Below, piece by piece: positions 34,601 through 49,600 of a DNA stretch of 64,000 nucleotides (position 1 is its first letter; every line of letters begins with the position of its first letter). The stretch is taken from positions 12,033,001 to 12,097,000 of the forward strand of contig NC_088326.1 of assembly GCF_910592395.1 (NCBI RefSeq), in the 5' to 3' direction. The position numbers and the translations under genes are program-made. The notes under the pieces are model-generated. The model saw only the letters and a list, made by a program, of their open reading frames with translations. It made no database searches and was not told where the DNA came from. Origin of the DNA: Lineus longissimus (Eukaryota; Nemertea; Pilidiophora; Heteronemertea; Lineidae).

Positions 34601-37600
34601 TTTGTCGAACATCAAGGATAGATATATAATAAAGGCAACCATGAATAAGTTGCGTGATCTAAGGAAATGTATAGTGTTCAAGGTTGCATTCAATACGCAT
34701 GTAATTATCGATTGATCTCAAGATTATTCTGATTCTGAAGACAAGAAGAAAATTTAGTTGAGTCGAGGGTATGCCAATTACTGGCGGCAAAGGCAGCCAT
34801 ATTGCAATTCACTTTTTTCGATAGCAGCCGCATTGGAATTCGGCCCTTTCATTAACCTCGAACAGTTTGAAGTCAAGTATGAAATGATATCATCTCAAAA
34901 CTGTTTTCTTTGATTAAAAAATCATACATTTTTTCACTATTTCATAAATTCTCGCGAATGGCAAAAATAACACAGTTACAGTAACAGGTTTGCAGTAATT
35001 TGGTTGACGGTAAAGAAGGAAAATGTTTCACGTCCGGACAAAGCTGTTTCTCACGGCTCGTTATGTGTATACGTGTCAGTGCAGACTGAATGCACATGCA
35101 ACCGCAGTACATCAGATGCACACTGTAGCGTCTATGTCACCAGGTCACCGGACATCCATGTTTTTTACACTTATTCTTTTTCTTGCCATCAAGTCCTTCA
35201 AGTCAGAGCAACTCTTGTGTTAGGAGTAGGTCGCCATGCAAGCTGTGATAAACATTATTTGTCAGCAGGTCTCCAGACGGTCAAATTGGCAGCCATCTTG
35301 AATAGAACAGGAATCGGAACCTGTTTTTGTTTATGATTTTGCTTACAAATCGGCTTGAAATTCTTCATAAATTTGGATACTTCGTGCACTTAAACTCGTA
35401 AGGGATACGGCCAAGTATCGGAACTTGTGTCACTGGCTCATTACGGAAATCGGAATACGTTATGCGGATCACAGAAGTCAGTATTTCTAAGTGCTTTCCG
35501 TTTGCGACCCGTTAAGATTGAATTCCTTGAATTTATGCAAGAACAGGCGAAATATTGAAATGGCTGCTCTTCTTCGAGGATCTTTTTGTTTCTCGCAAAT
35601 TTTCTCATAAACTTGATATTTATCAACAAAATGGCGTCGACAATTTCTCTCTGAAAAGCTGACAAATTGGCTAGGATTAGAAATTCAATAATTGGCTCAA
35701 TGCAAATACATGTAATACTATCGGCTTATAGATCGATTGGGTATCTTGGTATTGATACCTATTGCTAATTATCGTTACAAAACTTTCCTAATTGGGCCGC
35801 TTCAATCTACCGTGGACCGGTAAGCGCTCCAGGTGTGCTATGCCTCAACTTGTGAAGTGTATATCGAGTTTTCGCCAGGCCAAAGTTAAGATCTTGTGGG
35901 CACATCCACATTTTAAAGCCAGGCAACTCCATACTCCATACTCCACATGGAATTATTCTTTAACAAAGCTAAAATTATTGATTACATAATAATCAGTGGG
36001 ATATGTATCATACATTTATATGCTGTTTTTAATATATATGTGCTTGCAACTGAGATAGAATATTTAGCATTGACTCGCAAACAGAACATACTGTCACCTT
36101 CCGGTTGCCATAGACACGCGTATAAACAAACCGTTGGGGGCATCTCACGTCGGCATGCGCCAAGATGATGTTTGACTCGAAGAAGAGTGACCACGGAACT
36201 TGGTTGATATTTTTATTCATACTCTCATGGATTATTCTTCATGGATATGATAGTGTATTGACATCTGTGTTAGACAGCAAATCGATGTTTTCACCCCAAT
36301 GGCGTGCAGCTACTCTTTCAGTGAGGACTAAATGAGGTCTAAGTAGCAATGCCGTGATTTGATCAGCACAATACGTTGCCCATAATTATCTGAAACAGTT
36401 GACTTTTTTGTAGAAAAACAATATTGTGTGGCCACGCAATATTGATATAGGAATCGCTTAGTATCAATATGCGCTTTCAATAATTACGGAATTGGAAGTA
36501 TCTGTGCAAGAAAATCACTTAGAATCGAGAATTCATTTGAGTGGTTGCCGTGGATACTACAACAGTTTGTGAGGGATTTGCCGAGAAATTATCGCGTTTG
36601 ACTTTCTCACATTTGATGGATACACTACCTCTAGTACATCAGTTGAACTTCACGCAGTTTAAAGAATTACTGAACTTGAAAGGAGCATAAAAAGTACTTG
36701 TCGTGAACTGTTGCAGTATGCCGAGTAATGTGAATTTTGCCAATTTGAAGTGAATATCCTTACAGAATGGAGAAACTTGAAATAGATTTGACATTCGTGA
36801 AGGATTGCGTGGACACGGGAATAGGTGACATGGACAGCAAAATTGGCGTCGCGGGCAAAAATACTGATGAGGTTGTCCAACGGGAGGAAACGTATGTTCT
36901 TGATAATAATTCAAAATCGGATAAACAAGGAAATGACGTGACAAAAAGTTATACATTCGTAGCAGACGATCCTGCAATATTGAAAGAAGAAACTTTTATT
37001 TTGGACTCGAAAGAAGGAAATCATGGAAGGATAGCGGAAAAAAGTTCCGTCATTGCAAAAAACGATGGCGTCATCAAAAGTGGGGTAAGTCAAGCAGACG
37101 ATAAATCTCCATCAAAAGGTAAACAATCTGAGCATGTCCTTCATTTGCTTCCTGAACGAACATTCGTCACTGGGACTGCTGTAGCAATACTTGATAATAT
37201 AGATTTGACAGAAGTTGCCGAGACCGCCGGCCTATTCCAAGGGGATAGGATGAACAGGGATGGAACTTTTACCAAAGACTTTTCTGGCCCTGGAACCACT
37301 GTCGTGAAAGAGGCGACTTTCACGAAAATGTCTGGTTCTCGATATAACACATTGACAGGCGGCATTCCCAGCAGTGATAGCACTGCAAAAGAATCGACTA
37401 GCTCTGGTACCGATGTAATGAGAGATGGTACTTTCATCAAACCTTCTTATGGTCAGGAAAACGCATTTGCAGGGGGCGCAACTGGTCCTAGTACCGGTGT
37501 CATGAAAGAGGGGACTTTCACAAAACGTTCTGGGGGTCTTGACGAAACGTTACTAACTGGCGCTGTTGACAGCAACATCACTATCAACGAAAGGACTTTC

Positions 37601-40600
37601 ACAAAGGAACTGGTAGAACAGCCGAATGAGGAGTCGTTGCTAGAACACTCCAATGCGAAGCTTATGGAAGATCACCCCAATGTAGAGCTTTTGGTGGAAC
37701 ACCCTAATGAAGAGTTATTTTGGGAACACCCGAATGAGGTGCTATTGGTGAAACACCCCAATGACGATCTTTTGGAAGAGCACCCCAGCGAGGAGCTTTT
37801 GGAAGAATATCCAAATGGAGATCTCTATGTGGGTTACCCCAGCGAGGAGCTTGCGGAAGAACACTCCAATCGAGAGCTATTTGTGGATTACCCCAGCGAG
37901 GAGTTTGCAGAAGAACACTCCAATGAGGAGTTGTCCGTAGAATACTTAAGTGGGGTGCAAGGTCAAATAGCAGAAATGTCCCTCAATGAAACATCATTCA
38001 CCTCTTTCAATAGTTCACAAAGCACCATTCCTATGATCGCGTCCTCGGGAAATTTTACAGGAACTATAGGAAAGAGAAAAAGCGCCTCTGCCAAACGAAA
38101 GAAATCTTCCCTATCAGCTGGAGCTACTAAGAATATGGTCAGGAACGCCACTGATGTCATCACTGAAAATGCAGAGAGATCATTTATCGGTGATTCTGGT
38201 TCTCCAAATCCTACGCTGACATCCTTCGGGAACTTTGAAATTGAGAAGAATGTGCCGAGGAGCAAGCACGCTTCTGAGAAGTCCGACGATTGCCTTGACA
38301 GTGTTCTTAATGCTCTCGAGGAGGTGAGTCATGGATACGCTCCGAAATCTTCCACGACAATAGCATCATCGGACAGCTACGCGGTGAATGAGTCGAAGGA
38401 ATTATACCATAAAAGCTACAAGAATTGTGGGAATGAAAACGAAGCAAATCTTGAAGAAAGTGAAGAATTTAGCCTCAGAAATGGGTCCGTTCTGAAGACA
38501 GAGACGTCAGTCATGGAGGCTGGAACCCGAAATCTTACTGGTGGGGCCACTATAGCACCTGATCCGTCCCGTGACCCTGCGTCATATCTGAATGATACTG
38601 GTGAGGTACGACCAAGAAGAGCATCAAACCAAGACTCGCACGAGCAGCCAAGTGCGACTGTCGTTAGCATCGATGACGAGAGGGCGAAGGCAGCTAAAAA
38701 AATAAGCAGAAGCACCGAAAAAGGTGTCCCGAAACTAGCCCGACGGAGTCGCGTCAGCATTGTCCATGTTTGTGATGTTCCTCTTGCAGTGCCTCTTGAT
38801 GATCATGTTACAGCCCATGATGTGAACGGAATGGGGACGCATGCTCAAAGTCCTGCAGAAGTGACTGCTATTTCCCGAGAAGAAATGACATCAGGGCCGG
38901 GTTTTGTGAATGAGCAGGAGGTGACGTGTAATGAGTATGGTTGCGTGTTTGTGAGCAAGATGGTGAACCCGAGAAGAATTCCAACCTTCCGTGAGAAAAG
39001 CAAGGACAGTTTTACACCTTCCAAAAGTGCGAGAAAAGTTGAATCTGAGGATAAAGAGATTACCCATCTTGATCAACGTATTTCCAGTTTTTTAAATTCA
39101 CGATCACTTATCGAGAGTATTTCTGCGCCTATCCATGACAGTGATTCAAAAATGGAAGCAAGCATTCAAAATGGCGCCGTTGAGAGTGATGAGTCAGCAA
39201 AATCGACACTGCAAAACGAGATTGGAGCTGAAAGCGACAACAGAATAGAAAGTACCACTTCAGAGATCACAATTGAGAGAGAAACGACCGGGGAGGCAGC
39301 TACCTTCGGTGCGAAACCCCCAGCTTCGGCAGCAACGAATCAAAGTTGTCTGCCTGTGTGGGACACCGAATCAGGGCCTTTGGAGAGGCCATCAGAGGAT
39401 CCAGAAAACAGACAAGTGCATGAAAATGCAGTAATGGAACAGTCTATAAATCATGCACAACAAGCAAATGCAGATGCAACAAACTATGACCTTGAGAAAC
39501 AACAGACAACGCGTGGAGACGTTGACCTCGAAGATAAAGGTTGTGACCTTGAAGGTGATGACATGGTCAAGGCCAGTGTTGGCGTTGGCAGTGACCAAGT
39601 AACCTCTGCTGGCGAAGTCAAGGTCAAAGATGGAAACAGATCGCATATACAGGATATTTCTGAAAATCAATTGGAAAGCGAATGTGAACTATGCAGTGGA
39701 AATGACATCGGCGTAAAATTTGAATCAACAGATAGATTTATCGAAAATCCACCTGCAGATCACAGCACAGGAGAGATGATAGCTGATATCTCTGTCGATG
39801 ATAGTGCGCCTATTGAAAACGTGGGTGGAGGTAATGACAGGGGTGATAATAAACTTGATGCTGAATCTGCATTTAGTGACGTTAGTCAGTCTGCGGTCAC
39901 GCAGGGTGTTGACAGTAGTGTTGGTAACGTGGGCATTAGCCACAGTGACACTGTGGATACGCGTAGTACTGGCTCGAGTGAGAAGGATTTTACCGGCGGT
40001 TCTGCAGACGTTGTCCCTATTGGTACACCGCACAACGGATTAGCAGACGATACTACTGGCAAAGGCTCCAGATTTGTGGAACGTGTTATAGGTCGTGTTG
40101 AAGACACTGAGAGAAGTTGTAGAGAGGTCACGTGTGCTTCAGATGTCGAAGCCAAGGCCACAACCGGTGTGAGCGCTGTTGTGGATGTCAGGGCAGATGG
40201 AGAGACCGCTCGCCCTGGAGGTGTCCGCTCTGAGTCAGAGACACCAGATACAAAAGATGGAAGTCAAGACGGACATTTATGTGGTAAATGGGTCAAAGCA
40301 GACGGTAGTGTCGATGGAAAAGCGACAGTTGTTGGTGTTGTTGATACAGATAAGATCGAACGAAATCCACAATCGCCGGATATGCACCTTCCAAGAGTTG
40401 GGAATTCTGACTCTGGATCCAATAATAGTAGATGCAACAATGATGAGTTTGTTGATAAATCGGTGGGTATTGTGACGAAAGATGATCCGATGATGAACGT
40501 AACGCATATGGATTTTATAACAGACAGTTCTCGGGTTGAAACCGGACATTCGACGTCTGAAGCAGGGACTCGTGCAAGTGGTATCAGCCAGTCAGATGAG

Positions 40601-43600
40601 CACAGGTTTGAAAAGGAGGGCGAGTCTGACCACGATGTTTCCATATCCAACTCCGATAGGCCTGCTGACATAAAAATTGTCGGAATGGATACTGCGGCTT
40701 TAAAAATTGACAAAGGCTTTGTAGAAGAGGATTATGTTAGAGATTCGGATTCTCTCCGCGATGGTAATGTTGAGGTGGATTATATCAAAGATTCAGACTC
40801 ATTGGATATGAATGAAATGAATAGGGCGCCAGAATTTACAGTTACAAATGACATTCCTGTAGACAGGTGTGGTAATGTCTCGGACGGTACGCCCAGTGGG
40901 GATAATGTAATGATGACACAGAGGGAAAGTATTATATCCGCCCGAGTCACTTCATCGTCAAGCTTTGAAGGACCCGGCACAATACCCCATGGACCTAAAG
41001 GTCCAGTAGCCTTGGAAGAAAGGAGAAACTCTGTCACCATGGATGTTGGCTCTCCTGTTAGTGAGGATAACAATGTCACATCGCCAACGCCTTATGATGG
41101 TTTTGTAGGAAAGGGAACTCGAAAAAAGAGTTCTGTGTCTCTCACAGATGTCCCGCTAACAAAATCAAACATTGATTTACCCACAACAGAACGAAGTCGA
41201 AGCATGGCTAACTTGAAAAGTGACGGAAGAGACGTCATTTCTGATCAGATAACACTTGCAAAGCATATGGTAGCTAACAGCATTGAGGCCAGTCTTGGCA
41301 ATCTTGACCGAGTTGAGGGAAACGCTGGAACAGAATCATCCAACATTGACGCTGGTGTTGACGGATCTGTCAAGTCGAGCCAAGGGAACGAGGATGCCGT
41401 TGAGGGTGTCGCTTACAGCAAGGCGGACAGTGTGCATAATCGATTTAAAAGCAAACATGTCCCTAAAAAAATTTTAACCAGATTGGAGTCAGCTCTTGTG
41501 TTTGATGCGGAGCTTGTTGACGATCCTAAGATGTCTGAGAATAAACCCGACTGGGAGTTGATCCTGGTTGCGACGAAAGAGCCCTCTATGGACGACCCAA
41601 TAGACTACAGATGCGATGCGGAGCCGGGTGATGAGTGTAGACGAATGACATCGACAGAGTCAAGGGGCAAGGGTGACAGAAGTGTGGATGATTATCAGAA
41701 CAGCGACTTCGGAGGGGTGATGACTACTGAAGAGAATAGCTTAAGTATCGTCGGCAATGAGAGTGCTGATGAAAATAACACAAACACTGTCGAAGGACTT
41801 GGAGAAATCGATAAGAAATCATCAGGGTCGAATATCATTGAAAATGATACAAAATTAGTCTCAGCAAACAATGAAGATAGAGTAATTAACGCTGTTAATT
41901 ACACTTCTGAATTAGAACCCACTGTGAAAGTTGATTCGGACCATGCTGCGTCTGATGAAGGCCTGGGAGCGGACGACATAGGTGGTCGGGATTCTGACGA
42001 CAATGATCACGTGACACGTCCGCCTGTGAAGCAGAAGGTTCGTGAAAGCTTGGAACGCCGCAGAACTCATACCCATTTATCCGTGGGGAATGTTGATGTG
42101 TCCGAATCGGTAATGGGGGCAGGGAGTTGTGGAATGGCCATGGCGGCTGTTGGGAGATACCGCCGGCTTTCTTCGGGGACGCCGTACAACCCACCAAAAC
42201 TCAGGAAGGGAAACAGCTGTCCAGATATTGTTGTGACAAGCCCATCGGATTTACAGGATGAGCGGAACTATGAAGAATTCTTGAGTGTCTTGAATGCGCT
42301 GAAGGCGCAGCAGGAACAAGACCAACAAAGACAGCTGAAGAGTAAATCTCTATACACATTGAGTGAAGAGAGATCGTTTGATTTGTCCAGCGATAATGGA
42401 CACAGCTCGGAAAAGGCCGAAGTTGATACAGCGGAAAAGACCGAGAGTGATACGGAAATTGCCGAGGATGGTGCGAAAATTACCGAGGCTGAAAAGTCAC
42501 AAGAGATCCATACGGAGATAGCCGAGAGTCAAAAAGCTCATGATCTTGATCATGTGAACTCTGACACCAATGTGCCATCTGCAGCAGACGACAGTGAGGT
42601 GGTTGAAGGTAAATTGCAGACTGGGCGTGAAACGGAAGAAACTGAGGCAAGTGTGCATGACGTTGATAATGCTGCCAGTAAGGAAGGAAACGGGGTTGCA
42701 GACGAAAGGGAGGTCAGCAGCCAGATTGAAAACATGATGACGGAGACTGCGCCAAAGGCATCAATTACTCTGGGATCGCAAGACATGGACTCAAGCCAGA
42801 AGAAAGATTTGGAAAATAAGGGAAAAGTTGAACAATATGGTTTACCCCAAGCAATAGGTGCTGCGTCAGAGTTTGAGGGAGCCAAAGTTGAGGACGCCTC
42901 AGGAGACTTATTATCTCCAGCAGACGACCAACACATCGGTCGTCATGACGAAACGGTGAAGCAGATACCAGGTTTTGAAAGGGAGGAATCTACCGAAATC
43001 ATGCTTGCTAGGAGTGGAAACGATATTATCAGCATCGACAGCAACATTGTGAATGAATCTACCGGAAATGACGTCATGCTGGCTACGAATGCAGACGATA
43101 ACATCAGCATCGACAGCAACATTATTGTGAAAGTCACAGACGAGTTCGAAGATGGTCCACTGGATCTGCTATCGGTCTCGGAAACGGAGGTGAGATTTGG
43201 CGAGAGTCTGCACACCAGACCACCAGGGATTGTCGTCCAATCAGCAACACCTAACCAAAGCACGAAGTCGCTATCGATTACACCAATCCAAGGCGCTGGC
43301 AGTGATGACGTCATTCAGGAAACCTCGTCTCAAGTTAAGCAGGGGGAGACCATGAATTCATATTTTGCCAACGAGACTTCTAAAGAAAATGAAACCAGTT
43401 ACGAATTCAGCGGAGAATATCCCAATCCAGTTGTGGCAGTCGAGAGGTTAAATTCGGAATCTGCACTTTCCAACGAAAGCAGGGGGTCCCCCTGTCCAAC
43501 TTTGGAAGCCGAGAAGATTTTCGTTGATGACGTCGGTAGGGAACCTCCTGCACCACTAACGGAGGCCGATAAGGCGAACTCGCAGTCTGTGCGAGACCTA

Positions 43601-46600
43601 ACGTTTCAATCACAGCCATCTGTGGAGAGCCTGGGTGCAACTAAGCCACCTGTTCGGCGGTGTTCATTGAATTTCGTGGAATTTATGAATGCGGAGGCCA
43701 TTGGGGTAGATATTTCGCAATACATGAACGAAGTTCATGATGCATGTGAAAATATTCAAGGCGGAAATGACGTAGATTTGAACGAGGGCGCATGCGTATT
43801 AGAGGATAACGGAACTGATAGCACGCATGAACAACAAGAGAATTTGGCATGTGCCGAAACAGTTGAAAAAGTCGATGGAAAGCTAATTACGACTTCCTAT
43901 GATGTTGACGATATTTTTGTTGAAAATCAAAATACGGATTTTCGTGTTGCGTCGTCTTTTGACGGACTTACTGCAGACGATGATAGAAAAACGGTTGTGT
44001 TATCGGAAACAATTAGCGAACATAGAATTGGAGGCCCCGCTGAGAAACCGGAAGTTGCAGACGCCATTCTGAAATCGTCTGCTGAGAACGACCAGGATGA
44101 CTCGAATTATGACAACGATGCAACATTTGTATTCAACCAATCGGAAGGCGAAGTCCTGGATATTCACACTGCCGCACCAGTGGCAGAAATGACCTCGCGT
44201 GAAACGTATCAAAATGAGAAATTACGAGAGTCTTATGAAAATTACAAAACTGGGGGTATTGCGCTCCGCAGTGATGACATTAGTAGTGATAATAAGAAGG
44301 CTAAGATTTCTACTGTGCATGGACAGACTTCTTCAGTTACCATGGAAATGGGCCAAACGATTTCGGACGAAAATGAGATTACGGAGACCATCAAAGAGAC
44401 GGTTAATCAGCTCTTTGGCCAAATCGAATCTAGATCGATCGCAAATCTCGAAATCGGAGACAAAAGCGTGAGGGTGGACGAGACAACCCATGATGCAACA
44501 GCCGAACAAGAAATCGCTAACGCAGACGAACGAGGAGTGACGACGGACGACACAGACGCCATCAAAGAATTTAAAGGTAGGGCATGCTGTTGTTATTGTT
44601 GTTGTCATGGAAACTCGCTCATTAGGAAATCTTTAGAACAAGCTGATGGAGGAGCTGTATTGCCCGATTGATTTTCTAATGACCTCAGATTGAAGGTCCG
44701 TTACGTTCTCAGTCAACAAGTCGATAAATACATTCACGCATAATACTATTCCATATGTGCATGTTCTGTATAATATTGCTACATATGATATGTGGCCATT
44801 CAAGTTAAAGGGAGAGTATAGGCAGAAGCTTGGTAGGTTTGATTGAGTTACACAAAATCGCTGATAGGGGTCTCTTCACACTCTCAGCACATCGAAATTA
44901 TTCACGCTCGTATGAGGGGTATTATCGCCTAATCAAACGCAACCCAGGCCTGTAACTGGGCACCTACATGTAAGTCACATGAGGACTACCAAATTGTCTC
45001 CCTAGTTCCTGCCTATCGTCCCCCTCTAATACATATATCGGAAGAAAGAATAATAGCTTATTATCAAGCCAAGTGCAGTGGCCCTGGTCGTCTGATTTAA
45101 ATGAACAAATTTCAGCTGAGAGCCAACCCTTTGACTCTTTTTCCTAACTCTTTTAAATGTCGTTTGGTCGTCGATGTTGGCCGGTGTAGCAGTCTTAAAT
45201 GTCCCCTTGGAAAAAGACATTTAAGACTATTACAACAAGACAAGTCCATTTGGTAGTTTTAAAATGTCTAATATGTCCTCGAATTCATCGACACTACCTA
45301 CATATACTTAAAATTGGTTTTAAATTCCAACAGCAGATTACTTTGAAGACGCTGCAGAACGCGAGGAAGAAACTCCTGAAGTAGTCTTAGAAAGACGAAA
45401 CGAAATCAAAATCCTTGATTTGCAAAAGAAGATAGAGGATGTCACCGCTGAAAATATAAACAGTGAAGGTCAGATCGAGGCGCGAGAAGCAAACAATTTG
45501 GACACCGGAAGTGACGTCATGATTGCTTCAGGAATGGACGCGGATATCGGAAAAGCTTCCTCTGAAAGCGAGACGACGTTGAGCCATTCTCACAGTTTGC
45601 ATGTCTTGGAATCTCCGTGTCTTTTGGAGGATTCTGCTCACAATAAACTACCTCAGGGTTTAGATGTAATGAAGGAGATCAATCTAGAAGAGAGACACAT
45701 GCACGAGGACGGCGCAAGGGTGAGCCGTCCTCAGACCGCGGTGGTCAAAATGGCGTCTGATGAGGAGGGGAAGGATTCTGGGGCACCAGCAGAGAAGAGG
45801 ACAGTCCAGGAGGCCGTCACTACTCAAGCGGTCGTTAACAGTCAGCCAGCAATGTCAGAAGATGCGTTGCAGGATACAGGAGACGTCGGACTTGACACAG
45901 ATTTTGATCAGGATGTTGAAGGCGCCATGGGTGAGAAATCCACTGCGCCAGAGCAAGAGGACGGAAAAGTAGAAATAGGAACTGACACAGTAGATCCTGT
46001 CATGTCACATGCTCGCGTTGATACAAATGCGATGTCGTACACAATTGGACAGGATGGCAAGTTGGAATTTCGGCCAACAGATGACGTTGTGGAGTTAGAC
46101 CTTCGGAAGGTGGTTCCAGTCACTGAAAATATGACTGAAACGTCTGGTGGCACTGGCGTTGACCGACCGACTGCGCTAGGGTCAAAGGTCAACGAGGTGT
46201 GTACAAATTTACCAGGTGATACTGAAGGCATGACGGTTGAGGGGAAACCTGTTGCAGATTTTGTTGTTGGAGGGGATGAAAATGAAGGAGAAACTGCACT
46301 CGCGAACTCACAATCTATCAATGAAAAGTGTGACGATTTGACGGAAGTTGGGATGCCGTCAGGGGATGCTGTTGCTGACGTCACTACTGAAGTCCAAGTC
46401 TCCAGAGAAGAAGCAGAGGAGAAGGGAATCGGTAGCTACACGGAGCCTTCTCGTAGTGTAACAGGTAGAGAGATCATCACGTCAGCAGCAGTTCGTGACA
46501 ACGTCACTGCGGAAAAACCATTTCGGCGGGTTCCTTCCATTACAATTGAAAGAGATGATGGAATTCAAGTTTTAGAACCAGAACCGCCAGAGACTGTTGA

Positions 46601-49600
46601 AGAAGTCCCCGAAGATGAACCGAAACTTGGCCACAGATATCAGTATTATAAAGGTGAAGTTTACGATGGATATTTTCAACTTGACATGAACCAAGGCCAA
46701 GCAGAGTCGACCTCTTCTTCCGACGCAGGCGCAGTTGCGACGGAGACTGCGGTTGGTGCTAAAACTGATATTAGCCCGGTAGACGGAGCAGCGGTGGATG
46801 GCTCAGTCGGAGTTGCAGTTGATACCGACGTGAGAGATTATAAAAACCAACCCGGCACATTGACGGGAGCTGCCATCATGGAAATTCCTGCACCTTCTCA
46901 AAACAGTGGTGGTGCTGACAGCCAACCAGATGACGGAGTCCTTGACGGAAATGATTCAATTGACATTAATTTTGCTTCAGAAGTTTCTGAAGGACTGCAA
47001 CATGTTTCGGGAAATATCCCAGAAGGCAACGAGAAGTTCGCCCCAGTCCTGCCACAGCAGTCAATCGAGCTGACCAAAACTCCTCCAAACTCTCCTCTCA
47101 GACCTAGCCGAGAAAACACCGAGGTCATGGAGCCTGGGGACGAGGTCAATCGGGCAAATGATGACGTAAATACAAAAGGTCAAGATCAAGGTAAAACTAC
47201 CTCGGAAGATTTTGGTATTTCTGGAGCAACACTTGGTGAGAGAAACATCGATGACACTCGTTTTGAGCGAGGCCGAACACCGGAGCCTCTGACCGCAATT
47301 AGCAAAAGTGCTTTTGAGAGTATTGGAAATGTGAGTGATGGTATTCTTCTTAAAGAGGCTCAGAATAATACGATTGCGGATGAAAGCATCAAGGACATTT
47401 CTAAGAAGTTTGATAATGTGAAAAAGGACGCTGTTGATGTCGTTGTGAAACAGCTGTTGGCTGACTTAGAACGAGAGTTAGAAATGGAGCAGGCTGATGA
47501 GGCGAAACGGGCTGAAGTTTCGTCATCAGGTGACGGGGAACTGGAAGCAGCTGACCTCACGTTTCCATCTCATGTAGACAGCTGTAATCAAGAGATAGAC
47601 GATCATGATAGAGCGGTGTCCACTCCAACCGACCAGAAAGAGATGACGCTAACTAATGACGTCAGTAGTTTTTCAAAGTCAGCAGACGAGCCGATGGCGG
47701 ATCAAGCAGTTTTAACTGAGGATAATGCACACATGTTAGATAAATTGGATGAATTTGGGGGCGAAAGTCATTTAGATGGTATGACAGAAGGAGGAGAAGA
47801 CTCCAGTGAACTGAGTACCTTCCTGGAGGATGTTCTAAAACTTGAAGAAGATGGCGGACAACGTAGCCAAGGTGATGACCTAATTGATCAGCAGGACAGC
47901 GAAGTGGAAGTTACCATGGTTACTAAACAGGATGAGAACGTGATGCCAGATGATATGTCAATCAGTGGTTCCTTAATGAAAATTGATGAGGGAAGTGAAA
48001 ATGAGGCGGTGCAGACTGATATTGTGTCAGAATCTAAAATGGCGGATATTGAAAATAAAATGGCGGATGACAAAAACAATATGGCAGTTGACGAAATCAA
48101 AATGGCGGATCAAGAACTAAAACTGCGTCAAACTGAAGAAAGTGCTGCCGAGATAACTGAAGAAGAGACCAAACGGTTACCTGATGAGATTGTTGTATAT
48201 GATGAACAAAATGTTCCTCTTGATATCGAAAGAGAAGTCATTGGTGCTGCTGATGGAAATTACGTAACTGATGAAAAGAGTGAGAAAAGAGTTGATGAAG
48301 TTTTTTATGTTGATGACGGTGTGAATGAACTTGTTGATCAAGCAGCGATTGAAGCTGAAGTTGCTGGGACAGCAAGCGAGAGAAATGTGGACACTAATGG
48401 AGGTCTGAAAGAAGCAGAGTCAGGTCTTGATCAAACAGAAGTTGAAGTTGAGGGAGCTGGTATTGTAAAGGAAGAAATTGTAGACAATAATGGAGAATTG
48501 GATCAAACAGAGGTTAAAGATGAGGAAGCTACGACCTTGACCGTAGAGATTGTTGACAATGATGGCGATTTAGATCAGACAGAGGTTAAATCGGAGGAAG
48601 CTAGGGAATTCATCGAAGAGATTGTTGACAATGTTGGCGATGTAGATCAGACAGAGGTTAAAGATGAAGGAGCTGGAACATTAACCGTAGAGATTGTTGA
48701 CAATGATGGAGATCTGGATCTAACAGAGCTTAAAAATGGAGGAGCTGGAGTTGTAAGCAATGGAATTGTGGACGATGAGGCAAATTTAGAGGCTCCTGCT
48801 TTAGAAACCGATATTGTAAGAGAGGGAGGGCTAGTTGGAGTAGATGATGATATTGCATATACGAATGGCGTGGTTGTTGCAGAAGGAGGAACTGATGAAG
48901 AGGAATATGCAAATGAACACAACAACGATAACTCTGCAATTCCCGGCCATTTTGAAAATGGTGCAGAAGGAAGAGAGGTCACAGATAAAAACATCGCAAT
49001 GTATGTGGATGATTTGGAGGATGGAGCTGAATCGGTGACAGGGATAGTTGTAGATGATCGGCTCGATGAAGCGGCTGTCGAAGAGATTGGGAGAGGAAAA
49101 CTTGATCATGGACTGATGATGCCTGGTGCATTGATCGAGGCAAGTGGCCTTGGGGGCGAAGACAATGTTGCAGGAATTTCGGATACTGAAGCAGAAATCC
49201 CGTTGCAAAACGGAGATATTGGTGCAAATGATTTGGCAAGCGAAATAGCTACTGGGGAAAAGGGTGATGTTAGCGCTGGCCTTGAAATTGGAGAGCTACA
49301 AAGTGGAGAACTTCCTGATTTGGGAGGAAGTGCAATACCAAGTTATGATGTAGGTGAAGTTGTTGAAGAAAAATTTGTCGATGAACAAAAATGGAATAGG
49401 ACCAGACGAGTCACGTTTGAGGAAAATGCAGTAATCATTAACTCTAGTGGAGAATTGGAAAGAATGAAAGATGTCAATCTTGAATACAATATGGCGACCA
49501 CAGACAAAGCAGACGACAATGACGTCATAGGTATGGTTGAAAATGGCGACGGGTTAGTCAGGGAGTATGAGGATAGTTTAGAAGCGAGGCTGTCGAATGA

